Below are positions 22,494-35,700 of a stretch of DNA of 64,000 bases, in pieces (the stretch's first letter is position 1; each line of letters opens with the position of its first letter). A program made the translations under genes and the position numbers. Location: contig NJFT01000065.1 in the NCBI GenBank assembly GCA_002221725.1, forward strand, positions 62,001 to 126,000. Direction: 5' to 3'. Under the pieces are notes generated by a model, which did no database searches, was not told where the DNA came from, and saw nothing but the letters and a program-made list of their open reading frames with translations. This stretch comes from Scedosporium boydii (lineage: Eukaryota; Ascomycota; Sordariomycetes; Microascales; Microascaceae).

Positions 22494-25400
22494 CCCGTCG
22501 AAGATTTAATGCCGACCTGGCGGTCGCTGTCGACCAGCCTGTCGGGCACGTCTCGCACATCAGCAAAGGCGACGATGATGGACAGGTCGATTTCACATAC
22601 GCAAACGACGCTCTCACCGCACCGCTGCCTATTCGAATGATCGCTCTAGATATCGATGGATATCCGGACTCCTCTGGTTTCCTCGCCTACACCGATTCCG
22701 AAGACGTCCCTCAGTCCCTTTTGGACGTCCTCAACGCCCTGCCAGACTCAACCGGAAGCAAATCTGTCCTTGACTCCCTACGCCTGTTGTCAAGGCAACT
22801 CACAGCGGCCCTTCAGTCCGATACGGCGGGAGAGGAGTTGGGCTCTGACTTGGAAATGACTGATATGGACGCCGACGACGGAGACGAGCATTCCCTTGTG
22901 ACCTCTGAGGAAGATGAGGAAGATTACGACTACAACTTCGACGATGACGACAACACAACATTTGGCCTTGAATCCACTATGCCTCGTGCTTCCTCCGGAT
23001 TCGACACGAAGATAACCACTCGACTGGTTGAGGACTTGCGCAAGGCAAAGCAAGCTGGGTTTAAAATAGGCTTTCTCACGGATCCAGACAATGGAGCCTC
23101 TGATGGTCTATTCTCTCTCTCTATCGCCATCAAAACACTTTGCCTTCCCCAAGAAACACTGGAGGCCTGGGAAGTCGAGTCGTCGGACTACCTAGTCCTC
23201 CTCTGCAGATTCGATGCGGGATATCCGCCTCTCGACACATTTGCTCAGCTCCCTCCCGGCTCTGACATAGGCATGCATTTCCGATTCGGAGCATGTGCTA
23301 CCTTCAAACCTTGCTATACCAGCGCGATTTCAGCCTTTCTCTCCAAGGCGTCGAGCGATAAGGGCACGGCCACAACAATAGACGACAATCAGGACAATCA
23401 CGCCACTGCTTTCCGGCCCTTGTACGTGTCCAACTCTATCGACATGTTCATGCAGAGCGAGTTTGCAACTCTCTTGAAGCTCCGTTTAGATGACCACATT
23501 TCATGGGACGCCGCTAAAGAAAAGCTCGATTCCATGAACAAGCTGGCCCACGTCCGTTCCAACAAGAAGTCGCCGAGTGGAAAGGAGAAGAAGAAGAAGA
23601 AGGCGAAGCAGAAGAAGTGTGCGGAAGCCGATGACGAGGCTTTGGTATTGGCGTCCGCTCCCTCAGTTCTGAATCAAGACTTTGTATTCGAGGATCCCAA
23701 AGTTGAGGATATAATCCCTTCACCAGCATCATCGCCATCGAGTGAGCGCAGCCTCCCGTTGGTCGCAATGCAATTCGCGCTACGCTATTTCGTCAAGAGC
23801 ACTCAATATTGCATGGTTTGTCATAGGAAATCCTATGAAGACTTCGAGGCCATCAAACCTTACGTCTGCGACGAGCCGCTGTGTCTCTACCAATATCTGT
23901 CCCTAGGATTTGGGCCTAGCATCGAGCATGAGATCGTAAGTCAGCCCTGCGTCGTCGATCTCCTTATCAGTTTCTGTTACGCAGCGTTAGTCGGCAATCG
24001 ACTGCGTGAATACCCGCAGGGTCTAGGCGTTAAAGTTCCGGTTCTCACCCCTTACTGCCCGCCTAACGTCACCGAAGCGGACAGCTCGGCCTCGCAGGTG
24101 CCATATCAAAAGCCGACGCCGAATTCCTCGGGAAAGGGAGGGGCTCTGCCTAAACTCGCGACCAGCGTCCGCGTACCGGTTCGAGTGCGGATGAACGAGG
24201 GCCAGCTTACGTTTGTCGACCCCAAGGAGCAAAGAGACCTACAACCGGGCGATATGTTCGTCTTAACCAGGCCTATCTCGGTTAAAAAGGGCGACGTGGC
24301 TGTGCCGGATGGGCTAGCGTACCACTGCCGTTCCAAAACGCTCGTATTCAACGGAACCCCTAAAACCGTGGATTTTGACTACCTCGCGTCAAGCAACCAG
24401 GATCCTCTGGTCTACCTACCAGCGGCCGTGACGGCGACCACAACGGCGGCTGCACAAGATCCTCCCGATGGTGAAATCTTTGCTGATATGTACCTCTACG
24501 AACACGACCTCGATGAATTGCCGGAGCAACAGCAAAGAAAAGTGCTAGCTATGCTTCTGGAGACCCTGCCCCCGGTTCGGGAACTGAGAGATTTACTGCA
24601 GGTGTCCGGTTCGACACTGTCTGGATGTCAAAGAATATCTAGGCCCGCAGCGGTTCTCCTTCGGTGGGTTGTGGCGTCCAACCGGTCCCTTATTGTGCAA
24701 ATCGACGACCATCCCGGCCTCACTGGGGACGACGATAGCTGCAATCGGAGCCGAGATGAAGAGAAGTTGGTCGGTCTGGATAACGGATGGATTCAGTTCC
24801 GCTTCTCGCAGGCTTCTCCCGAAAAGGAAGCGCGGTTCAGCCGAGAACTCCAAGCGACGAAATCGGGGCAATCCGCTCACCCGACGATATTCTCCTGGCA
24901 TGGCAGCGCTCTGGGGAATTGGCATAGCATCATTCGAGCCGGTCTGGACTACAAGGAAACCCTCAACGGCCGTGCATACGGGAACGGGGTTTATTTCAGT
25001 AACTTTTGGTCCACCAGCGCTGGGTACTGTCACTCCTTTAGCGGCTCCGGCTCTGCAAGCTCCTGGCCCAACTCCGCGCTGCACGTATCGTCTGCCATCA
25101 GCCTTTGCGAGATACTGAACCGGAAGAACGATTTCGTATCCGCGAACCCCTACTATGTTGTTCCGAACGTTGACTGGATCCAATGCCGCTATCTGATTGT
25201 CAAGGTGGCGGACCCCCCCGATAGAAAGGAGGCGCCCGCTCCCTTAACCTCGAAGATCCCTGGAATAGCCTATGTTTCGCAACCCGAGGGCAGTCAGGCT
25301 ATCGGTCCCAAAAACATCAAGATTGAGATCCCTGTCCCAGCACTCTCTCGCCGGCGTCCACAAGGCCGGAAACCTGGTTATTCGTCCTCTCAGCCGATAG

Positions 25401-26167
25401 TCGTCGAAGGTGGCGATTCAGACGACGAAGTTGATGATCTTGACAAGTTTATACAGCGTCGCGAAGAGTGCCGCCATGTCGCGGAGTCCACCAAGCAGTC
25501 TGACGTACCATCGATTTCGACTGCTTCAGCCTCGAAAAAAACAGATTTTGTCCCCGGCACACTCGACATGTCCTCGCTTCCGAAGCTACCGAACCCTACC
25601 TGGGGCAGCGGCAATAGCCGCAAGGTCCTCACGAGAGAGGTGGGCAAGTTGCAGAAGATACAATCGCAAACAGCCCTCGGCGAGCTAGGGTGGTACATCG
25701 ACTTCGAGAACATCGACAACATGTTTCAGTGGATTGTCGAGCTGCACAGTTTCGACGCCTCTCTCCCTCTCGCCCAGGATATGAAGACACAGGGAGTCAC
25801 CAGCATCGTCCTCGAAATTCGCTTCGGGAGGGAATACCCCCTTTCGCCGCCATTCGTCCGCGTAATCCGCCCGCGTTTCCGACCCTTTTCTGAAAGAGGA
25901 GGTGGCCACGTCACGGCCGGCGGAGCGATGTGCATGGAGCTGCTCACGAACAGTGGCTGGAGTCCCGCTAATTCTATGGAGAGCGTCCTGATCCAAATCC
26001 GCATGGCCTTGTGCAACTTGGAGCCGTTCCCGGCCCGACTTGCGAGCTCTGGGACTTCCCAGGCTGACTACGGAATTTTTGAAGCTATTGAGGCGTATCG
26101 ACGGGCAGCTTCAGCCCACGGCTGGCAGATCCCGAAGGACCTGAATGAGACAGCCAACGGTGCATAG
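22490..26167 (+). CDS. PARP catalytic domain - UBE2Q-like ubiquitin-conjugating fusion protein
   Basis: Single exon, 1225 aa. Order: an N-terminal region with a very acidic stretch (residues about 120-158); a basic Lys-rich linker near 365-380; a cysteine-bearing region near 442-475 (CMVC then CDEPLC), resembling the segment before the catalytic domain in PARP6/8-type proteins; a PARP catalytic domain, about 790-930; and a UBE2Q-like E2 domain, about 1050-1200. The NAD-site His is in WHGS (about 804) and the Tyr in GVYFS (about 833). The third site reads ISLCEIL, so mono-ADP-ribosylation is more likely than polymer synthesis. The E2 cysteine is in GGAMCMELL (about 1148). The protein should act inside the cell, joining ADP-ribose and ubiquitin signalling. 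This fusion is known in fungi. It is tail to tail with the NRPS. Confidence 0.9.
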   Translation: MTRRRFNADLAVAVDQPVGHVSHISKGDDDGQVDFTYANDALTAPLPIRMIALDIDGYPDSSGFLAYTDSEDVPQSLLDVLNALPDSTGSKSVLDSLRLLSRQLTAALQSDTAGEELGSDLEMTDMDADDGDEHSLVTSEEDEEDYDYNFDDDDNTTFGLESTMPRASSGFDTKITTRLVEDLRKAKQAGFKIGFLTDPDNGASDGLFSLSIAIKTLCLPQETLEAWEVESSDYLVLLCRFDAGYPPLDTFAQLPPGSDIGMHFRFGACATFKPCYTSAISAFLSKASSDKGTATTIDDNQDNHATAFRPLYVSNSIDMFMQSEFATLLKLRLDDHISWDAAKEKLDSMNKLAHVRSNKKSPSGKEKKKKKAKQKKCAEADDEALVLASAPSVLNQDFVFEDPKVEDIIPSPASSPSSERSLPLVAMQFALRYFVKSTQYCMVCHRKSYEDFEAIKPYVCDEPLCLYQYLSLGFGPSIEHEIVSQPCVVDLLISFCYAALVGNRLREYPQGLGVKVPVLTPYCPPNVTEADSSASQVPYQKPTPNSSGKGGALPKLATSVRVPVRVRMNEGQLTFVDPKEQRDLQPGDMFVLTRPISVKKGDVAVPDGLAYHCRSKTLVFNGTPKTVDFDYLASSNQDPLVYLPAAVTATTTAAAQDPPDGEIFADMYLYEHDLDELPEQQQRKVLAMLLETLPPVRELRDLLQVSGSTLSGCQRISRPAAVLLRWVVASNRSLIVQIDDHPGLTGDDDSCNRSRDEEKLVGLDNGWIQFRFSQASPEKEARFSRELQATKSGQSAHPTIFSWHGSALGNWHSIIRAGLDYKETLNGRAYGNGVYFSNFWSTSAGYCHSFSGSGSASSWPNSALHVSSAISLCEILNRKNDFVSANPYYVVPNVDWIQCRYLIVKVADPPDRKEAPAPLTSKIPGIAYVSQPEGSQAIGPKNIKIEIPVPALSRRRPQGRKPGYSSSQPIVVEGGDSDDEVDDLDKFIQRREECRHVAESTKQSDVPSISTASASKKTDFVPGTLDMSSLPKLPNPTWGSGNSRKVLTREVGKLQKIQSQTALGELGWYIDFENIDNMFQWIVELHSFDASLPLAQDMKTQGVTSIVLEIRFGREYPLSPPFVRVIRPRFRPFSERGGGHVTAGGAMCMELLTNSGWSPANSMESVLIQIRMALCNLEPFPARLASSGTSQADYGIFEAIEAYRRAASAHGWQIPKDLNETANGA

Positions 26168-26730
26168 GCCCCTCGTCCAAGAAGTTAGATGACATGATGG
26201 CAGAATTAAACAATAGATAACGTTCTTCTCTTAAGTGGGGGGGCTTTACGGTTCGAGCTTCCCAATGAGCGTAGATGTATGTGATTTACGCTTCGGTACT
26301 CCACTATGGCGTTCATGTTGATGATATAGAGTTGCCTACCAGCACTTCAGCCGAGCAGTAAAATGAAAGAGACGGCCCGCAATATTGAGTGACGAGCAAC
26401 TTCAAGGTCCCCAAGCATCAGGCATCAAGAGACCAATACCCACAGATCAGACGACAGATTACTCACAATTGTTCTAGCCCGTATTTTCGTCTTGGGTTGT
26501 TCATGGCCAAAGCAACAAAAAGTATTCCGAGCTACTCGGGTAGGCAATTGCAAAACGTTTGTAACAAGAATAAAATCAAAGACACCTCCAGTCCCATGTC
26601 CTCATACTAATGCTCCTTTAGATCATACATCAACATGATTGTCCAATAGACCCTTGTATTTCTCACCTAAGCCTCTTCTATCCCCCTTCGGTATCTGAAT
26701 TGACTCTCCAAGATTATATCCTGACTCTTC
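26168..26730. other. intergenic between convergent PARP-UBE2Q and NRPS genes
   Basis: 563 bases with no gene. AATAAAA at about 26569 could serve as a poly(A) signal for a + strand transcript. Confidence 0.5.
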
Positions 26731-29700
26731 CTACTCAGGCACTCGTATGTGTTCAAGAAAGCGCGAGACAGGCAATTCCCATCCATCTTTGAATTTCCCA
26801 ATGACATTGCAGAGGCTATCAACAAGCGCCTTTGCTACCTCAGTGGAGGTAAAGTGAGAGTTAGTCTGGAGCTTGATATGTAAATGGTTGCCTTTCGGGT
26901 ACGATATTAAGCTCAGACCTGCATTTGCCACGCGGTAATTGTCAAAGAATTGCATTCTGCAGGTCGTTCCGCCAAAATCGAACTCGGGATGCTCATCGAT
27001 GTTGGCATGATGAAGTACGCAGTCAAAGTCCGAGTCGGCCGGCCAGTCGGTGCAGTGTTCCAGGATGTCGTCGAATCCAAGGGAATCTGCTTCTCCTATT
27101 TCGGTAAACTGTTTTTGTAGCGATTCTAGCAACTCGATCGGACTAACAGGTGGTGAAAGCTTAGCCCGTACTGGGATGATCGTGAGGCATGGTCCAATCA
27201 CAGTATCGATCCCCTGCATTGCGGAGTTCCGGCCGACTACTACGTGTCCGTAAGCAAAGTCCTGAAGGCCTGTGACTTGGGACAGAATCAGGGCCCATGC
27301 TGCATTGACCAACATGGCAGGTGTAGTTGAACCAGGGAGAGGGGGCAAGACCACCTCGGCTTCAACTGCAATTGGCCGAAGCCCCAGAGCTCCCTCAACC
27401 GAGAGAGCTCGAAGCCCTGACGCTGGCCCAGTTGCCTTGGGCTCTAGTTGTCCAGATACAGGACTGCCAGCGTTACGAGGGAGTTTATGCCGTATACTGG
27501 CTAGAGGTGAACCCTCCAGTGCGTTCTTCCAGTATGCGATGGACTCTGATCGTCGACTGTGCGCATACGAAAGGAAAATCGAAAACTCGGTTCGGATCTG
27601 GATTGACTTCCCCAAGTACTCGTCGAGAATCGACTGCAGTATGAAAGGGAGCGAAATGCCATCATACTGGGCATGTGACAACCGAACAATCAGTCGTGTC
27701 GCCTGTCCTCCACGATGCCGGAATATGGCGAAGAGGACAGGAGGTGCACTGGGAAGAGAGGTTTCCCAGTCTTGTCGACAGAACAAATCTGTTGCGTCAT
27801 CGAGGTGGTCATCGACATCCCGTATAATGAGCGGTGGCTCGAGGTGATTTGGCACAACTTGCCAGTAGTGTCCGAGAAGGTTGAGGAAACTTGCGCGCAG
27901 GATCGGATACTTTTGTAGTATCGAGGCACAGCTAGTCTGGAAGCGTGAAACGTCGATGTGGACCGCAAGATCAAGATAAAGATAATGAGTGACTCCTCGA
28001 ACAGTCTCTGATTGTCGGATGTACAGCTTCTGCATTGATGTCAGAGGGAGGATGTCCGCAACGTCCGTTGATCGAATGTTTAATCCAAGATTGTCAAGCT
28101 CTGACAGGAGAGCAAGTTTGGTGTCCGGATCCAAAAGGGGAGTCTTCTCGTGTGCTTTGGTGGACGTCTTGACTTCGATTGTCTGCTGGCGAACCAATTC
28201 TTCAAGAGTGTTGCTGCGGAAGAGATCCGCCACGGTCAGCTGCATGCCAGCTTTGCGCGCCTCACTCACAACCTTCATGGCAGTGATGGAGTGGCCTCCG
28301 AGTCGGAAGAAGTTGTCATCTAGGCCGATGGTGTAGGGCTCTATCTGGAGGATCTGGCCCCATATCTGTTGCATAGCTTTTTCAACGTCGCTAGTCGGCT
28401 GTCGGGTGGATCTAACCACTTTGGGCTTCGACGGGGCGTTTCGCAAGAGCGCCGCGCGGTCGACTTTGCCATTAGAATTGACAGGCATCCGATCCAAAAT
28501 CGTGATTGTCTGAGGAATCATGTATGATGGAAGGTGGGCGTGCAGGAGGGCATCGAGCTCTCCATCAAGTCCCTGGTGTCTGGCATTAGCCTCCTTTGAG
28601 CTTCGTGGCGTTACGAAAGCGAGAATTCGAGTCTCGAACTCGTCGCTTTCGTCAGCCAAGGCAACAGCACCATCGACCAAGTCATCGCTGCAAAGAATGT
28701 GTTCAATCTCGCCCAGTTCGACGCGCTGACCTCGGATCTTCACTTGAAAATCTATTCTCCCAAAGAACTCGAGTTGACCATCGCTTGGTCGCCATCGCAC
28801 TCGATCGCCCGTTCGATATGCCTTAACCATCGTGCCTCCAATGTCTACCTCAATGAACCGATCAATGTTGCGTCGGGCGTCCGTATAGCCCCTTGCCAGT
28901 CCGTCGCCTGTGACGACAAGCTCTCCAATCACGCCAAGAGGGACGAGGCGCATTTTCTCATCCATGACATATGCCCCTGAATTGCTGATCGGTCGTCCGA
29001 TCGGGACGCCATTGGGGAACATGTCCTCTTCCTCGAAGCTGTAGATGGTGCTCAGCCCTGTGTTTTCTGTCGGGCCATACACATTGAACATTTTGCCCCT
29101 GATGGTGCTTTGAACCGCTCGCCGGATCTCGGGATCGAATCGTTCACCTCCGACGAGGAGAACATCCACCGTGTGAAGCATTGAGGGTCTCTCCTGGATG
29201 GATTGTTTCAACAGGGCTGGGGTAATGAAGACCCATCGAATCTCCTCCTGCTCGAAAACGGCATGGAATGCAGCCGGTTCGAGTACCACGTTATCGTCTA
29301 TGCAAACTAGCGTTAAGCCATTGAGAAGCGCAGTATAAACCTCCAGTGTCGTGGCGTCAAAAGCAATATTCGATAAATGGCTAACGGTTCCGGTCGACGG
29401 CAGATTTTCTGTGACATTGCTATTTTTCACAAGCCGTATGACGGCTCGATGCTCGACCATGACGCCTTTCGGTTCCCCAGTAGACCCCGATGTGCAGACG
29501 ATGTACGCAAGGCTGGAGGCTGATAGTGCCGTGGATGCGGCTATCTGTAAATTGCCGTTCACAGAGTGGACGGGGTTCTCGAGACACTCTCTGATTCGGA
29601 TACAACTAGCGTTGTCTAATGAAGACATAGGCCCTTGTACGTCATGCCCGAGCAAAACCAGCGTCTGACCGGTTATAGATGAGAGAATGACACTCAGCCT

Positions 29701-32700
29701 CTCCGGCGGGGTGTTGATGTTTAGTGGCAGATATGCGAGCCTAGCCTTGAGGATTCCGAGGAATGCGATAATGGTCTCGCACGATCGATTTGCCATTACG
29801 GCAACCACAGACTCAGAAGGCAAGGCACGCCTCTTGAGCCACGCAGCAAGCGTGTCCGATTTTCGATCCAGCTCAGCGTACGTCAGTGCACCGGAAGAGT
29901 CCTTTACGGCCACCGTATCCGGCCGAGATGCGACCTGTTCTTGGAAAATACTAATAATGGTCGAATCCCTGGGATAGCTTGTTCGATTTACCTCAAGCAG
30001 CCCCAAGGTCTCGAGCTCGGCCTTGCTTATATCAGTCAACAGAGGAAGGGATGATATCGAAGATTTGGGGTCCTCTAGGACCTGCGATAACAAGGTTTCG
30101 AAGATTGATATAATGCCAGCCACGGATTCGGGGATATAAAGATCAGTCGAAAAGACTACACTGACTTGCATAGATTCCGCCTCCTCGAAGATGTGGAACT
30201 CGAGATCAAATCGTGAGCCAGGTGACACATCCAGTAATTGCGACTCTACGCCCTCCAGGGTAAAGTCGGCGTACGCCTCCCGAGAGTGTAGGGCGAAAAT
30301 TGTCTGAACGATCGGGTGGCGCGGTAAATCTCTGTCCCGGCGAAGCTGAGAGACAATCCTCTCAAATGGGACATCTTGGTTGTCAAAGGATGCTGTTACG
30401 GTCTTCTGGACGTGGCGCACCAACTCTTCGAATGACTCGTTTCCAACCTCGATCCGAAGGCACTGAACATTGACAAAGAATCCAATAATGTCTCTCAGTT
30501 CCCATCGGTCTCGGTTCGCGTTTGCGGTGCCAAGCGTAGCATCCTCTACTCCAGTCTGGCGGTAGTGCGTTGCGCGGAACACTGCGAGGAGGACGATAAA
30601 AGGCGTCACTTCGTGTTCCTTGCAAAACTTTTGCAAACTCTGGAACAATGTGCCTTCGATCTTGAAACCACGATGGCCAGCTTCACCGGAGAGCGTGGCC
30701 GGCCGCGGTTTGTCACAGAGGAATTCCAGTGGTCGGCTCGACTGTAGTTGATCGACCCAATAATCCAGTTGGCGCGCGTACTCATCTTCCCGGACGCTTT
30801 CCTTTTGCCAGACGGAGTAATCTTTGTATTGGATCGCGAGGGGTTCCACTTGAGAGAGCAGATCCGATCCCTTAATCGCGGCAGAATAAAATGCAGCCAG
30901 CTCTCTGCGGAGGACGTTCATAGACCATCCGTCGGTGATGATGTGATGCATAACGATAGAGAGTACGTGGTCCTCCTTTCCCAACCGATATACTGAGACT
31001 CTCCACCCCGGCTCCGCTGAGAGGTCGAATGGTGTGGCCTGATCCGCGTCCAACACTCCCTGTAGTATCTGTTCCTCCCCAGAGGCAAGTTCAGTCACAT
31101 TGAGATCCCGAGCAACAAATGGCCGGACATGTTGCAAATGGACATCATCTCGGGATTCGAATGTTGTACGCAGGGTTTCGTGCCGATTCTCTATAGCTTG
31201 AAGGGCTCTACTGAGAGCAGCCAGATCAAGGGGTCCACGGAACCTAATTGCGAAAGGAAGATGATACCAGGTAAGACCAGGGTACAGCCTGTCCATGAAC
31301 CAAAGCCGGCGCTGAGCAAAGGACTGCTCTACAGGGCCGGTGTAAGTCGCCTTGGGAATGATCTCAGAGGTCTCACGTGGCAGCAGCAGATCGTGTCCAG
31401 CGGCATCCCGAAGCCTGGGATGGCGGAAGAGATCGGCAACGGTCAATTCGACCCCAAGTTTACGGACTTCCCCGACAACCTTCATTGCGGCTATTGAGTC
31501 ACCCCCGAGACGGAAGAAGCTGTCATCCCGGCCGATGAGACTTGGCTGGATACCTAGGATTTGGGCCCATATTTTTTGTAGCTGCTGCTCTGCGAGTGTA
31601 ACTGGCTGCAACTTTGGTCCGCGACTAGTTGTTCGGATCTTGGCCAACCCTTCTGCCGTGAATGACGAACCGAGCTCCCGCAATAGTTTGCGATTCAACT
31701 TGCCAGTAGGCGTCAGAGGAAGCTTTCCCACACGGAAAAAGGCACTTGGCAGCATGACGGCGGGTAACTGCTCACTAAGCCTTTCTTCAACTTCGAGAGG
31801 GATGGAAAAGGGGTCAGCTTGCGGGTTCTCCGGACCGCCAATTGGCTCTGGGGTGTCCCTTGATTGTATAAAAGCGGCTAAAATGGCGCCGGCCGCATCT
31901 CCCAGCGGTTCAATAACTTCCACGGCGACTTGCTCGGCATCTGGCATCTGCTGCTGAACCCATCGCTCTACCTCTCCAAGTTCGATTCGTTGCCCTCGAA
32001 GTTTGACTTGTGCATCCTTTCGTCCAAGGAACACCAACTGTCCGTTGTCGTTGTATTGAACCAGGTCTCCTGTTTTATAAAGTCTTCCTTGGCGGCCCGG
32101 CCGGCCTGGCGCTCCCCGAAGTAGCCATTGGGGATCTTCGATAAAGGATGCTTTTGTCTTTTCAGGGTCCTTGAGATAGCCTTGGCCAACAAGAGGTCCC
32201 TCCAGGAGAAGTTCACCAGCACAACCAACAGGCACGAGTCGATGGTGATCGTCAGGATCCACAATCCAGGTGGTTAATCCGGAGCCCAATCCAATCAACG
32301 TGGCTTCCTCAGGAGTAGACGGGTCACTGTTGATAGTGCTGATGTGACATTCGGCAGGGCCATAGGCATTCACGACGCGTGCCTTGCCCCACCAACGCGA
32401 AGAATCCTCCGATGTGACTGCCTCTCCTGCTAGGATCAAGGTCTTGAGTTCAGGAACTGTAGCAGGATCTATTAGACGTGCGACTGTGGGTGTCAGATCT
32501 GCTAGTGTCACTCGCATGGCTGCCATAGTTTTCGCGACGTTATCTCGGCGATCTGATTCGGATGGAATGCAGATACAACCACCTGTGACGAGCGTGGCGA
32601 AAACGTTGTGGACTGCGATATCAAATGCGTAAGATGCAAAGTCGAAGACGCGGGAATCCTCCGAGAACCCGAGAGCCTGGGATTGATAGTGCAATCCGGA

Positions 32701-35700
32701 TGCGAAATTGGCATGCGAAAGCTTAGCTCCCTTGGGCGTACCAGTGGTTCCAGACGTGAAAACGACAAACATGGTGGCCGAAGAAGGTTGTCGGGCCCCC
32801 TGACGCTGATGAGTAGTGCAGGAATGGTGTTGTGACCGGTTGAGAGATGGCCCAACCTTGATTACTGTCCTGCAGAGCCGCGAGCTCAAATCAGCGTTCA
32901 TATGAGAAGACAGGATCAAATTGGATTCGAGCTGACTCGTAATTGTCTTGAGTCTTTGCTCTGGAAGCGTTGAGTCGAGCAGCACAAAGGCGCCACCTGC
33001 CTTCAGTACGGCAAGCATAGCGACAGGCGTCCACATCGATTTCTCAAAACAAAGCGGCACCAAAACATTGGTCCGGACGCCAGCTGTGGTAAGCTGAACT
33101 GCTAGCGCATTTGCCAGCGAGTTCAGTTCCTGGTAACTCAGCGAACCGTCCCAGGCATGGATGGCAGTGGCATGAGGTCTCCGTTCGACTTGCCCCTCAA
33201 CCATCTCATGGACAAGTTCGTCAACTGAGCCAGGCAGAGAACAGTTCCAATCCCAAACGGTATCAAGATCTTGGCGGGTGACGGCTTCGATTTCCTCCAT
33301 GGTTCGGCCAAGGTTGGAGCCGTCTCCGAGCTCATTCAAGGCATGCCCGAGTTGTTGCAGAAATTTTCGCACGACCCATGGCTCAAGGATGCTTGGGTCA
33401 AAGTTCATGTTTACTGTGAGTTCCTCGGGTCCAAGTCGTCCTTGAATCATAAGAGCGTATGGGTTGAACCATTGCGACTGTTCTTGCATCTGCCATATCC
33501 CGAGATCTGAGTCTGGCTCCTCAGTCTTGCTTGGCGGCTGGATCACGAGTAATGTCTGGAACCTGCAAGCAGCCTCCGCCCCCTGGGAGAGCTTCGAGAT
33601 ATGATGGAGGCCAGTTTGCTCGTAAGGGATCATTTCAGTCGCTTGTCGTTGAACAGCCTTGAGGTAATCTGATATTGTCTGGCCGGGGTCCAACGTGATG
33701 CGGAATGGAACCGTTGCGAAGGCAGGTGCTGGCATCCTGTCAAGTCCAGGAACGGGAGCATTTCTTCCAGAGACAGTAGTACCGAACACAATATCCATAG
33801 AACCAGTCATCTGACTTACGGCTAGAGCCCAGGCTGCGTTGATCAAGGCTGACGGCATAACATCAATGGGTAGTCTGGGTGGCATAGAGAGTTGAGCACA
33901 AACCGTTTCGGTGGATAGTGGTTGGCCAATGGAAGCAGGGAGAGTAGGGAACAGTGCCGAGTCATAGCTATCAAGGGTAGATCGCCAGAAGGCGTCGGCT
34001 TGGCTCTTGTCTAGCCCCTGGACATACTTGATAAACGATTGGAACGGGGCTCCAGAGCCATGAGACTTGCCGCGGTATGCCTGGCTGAGAGTATCCGTCA
34101 TGAGAGGAAACGACCATCCGTCGTACAATGCATGATGTATTGTCCATACAAGCCATTTGGGTCGGCCTTCTGCGCTTTCACCGACGAGTGCGAAACGTAC
34201 AAGTGAACCGGGTGGTCCAACTGGCCGTCTTCTGTCTGCATGGAGATATTCACCAAGCCCGATAGCCTCAAACCATTGAACGTCTTCACGAAGGACGGTC
34301 TGTATTAAACCGAAATGCTTATGCTGGAGGATTCTTGTGCGTAGGACAGGTGTCGCAAGGACCGTCTCCTCCAAGGCTCTCTTGAAGGCAGAGATTTTCA
34401 CCGTGGGTTCTAATTCGAGAATGGCCTGCATCATATAATCGCCGGGTCTCTTTGAAGCAAGTGAAATTAGACCTTCTTGTAGCGGAGTGCAGGGATAGGC
34501 GTCTTCAATCATTGTTCCCTCGAGCCCATACTGACTTGACAACTCTCGAACAAGATTCTCGACATCCGAGCCTTCTCCGAAAAGGGCGAATGGCGTAATT
34601 TGTTCCACGAGTGCTTCCGCGACCTGATACTCACAGCAAGTAACGAGCTTTCGTATCGTACGGCATCGTAAAATATCAGCCACGGACATATTGATACCCT
34701 CTTTAGAGGCTGCAGCTGCGACTCCGATAGCTGCAATTGAATCACCGCCGAGGCGGTGGAAACTATCATCCAACCCAATGTCTTCACATGGGATCTTTAA
34801 GATCTGGGACCAAATCTTTTGAATACCCAGCTCCATATCGGATTGTGGCCGTTGCTTGCATTGTTGGTTTTCCATGCCCTCCTTAGAAAGCTCTTGAGGA
34901 CTGAATGAGCTACCAATCTCACGTATCTTCTTTCGAAATAGCTTCCCTGTGCTTGTCAGAGGCAGCTCGTTCATAACGAAAAAGACCCGCGGAACCATGT
35001 AGCCTGGCAAGGATGACTCCAGACGCTCCTCAATGATGGGAGGGACCGAGTATATCTGAGCTGTACCAGATGCCGAGTCATCACTTGGTGTGGTTTCCTC
35101 GCCCATCTTCAAGAATGCCGCAAGCATTGGACCGGATCGCCCGCCACGTGGTGTGATAACCTCGACGACAACTTGACTTGTGTCTGGTAGAGCTTCCTGG
35201 ACCCGTAGTTCGATCTCGCCAAGTTCTGCTCGTTGGCCACGAATTTTGACCTGTGTGTCCTTCCTCCCCATGAATATTAGGCCTCCTTTTTGGTTGTATT
35301 GGACAAGATCACCAGTCTTGTACAATCTCCCGCGGCGACCAAGTACTCCAGGATTGTCCTGCTTGCCAGGGATACCGTTGACAAGCCAAACTGGATCTTC
35401 GATGTAGCTCGCAGCATTTGCCTTTGGATTTTCGAGATAGCCCTGGCCCACAAGAGGCCCCTCTAGGACGAGCTCGCCGATACAACCAGGCGGTAAAAGT
35501 CGATGATGATTATCGGGATCTACAACCCAGGTGACCTGGCCCGCACCTCGGCCAATACTTAGAGCTTCTTCGGGGCTAGAGGCATCGTTGTTGAGTATGC
35601 TGGCGGGTGTGCACTCTGAAGGACCGTACGCATTGAGTATGCGAACTTTCCCCCACCAGGGTTTGAGGTCATTGATTGTGGAAGCCTCACCGCCGAACAC

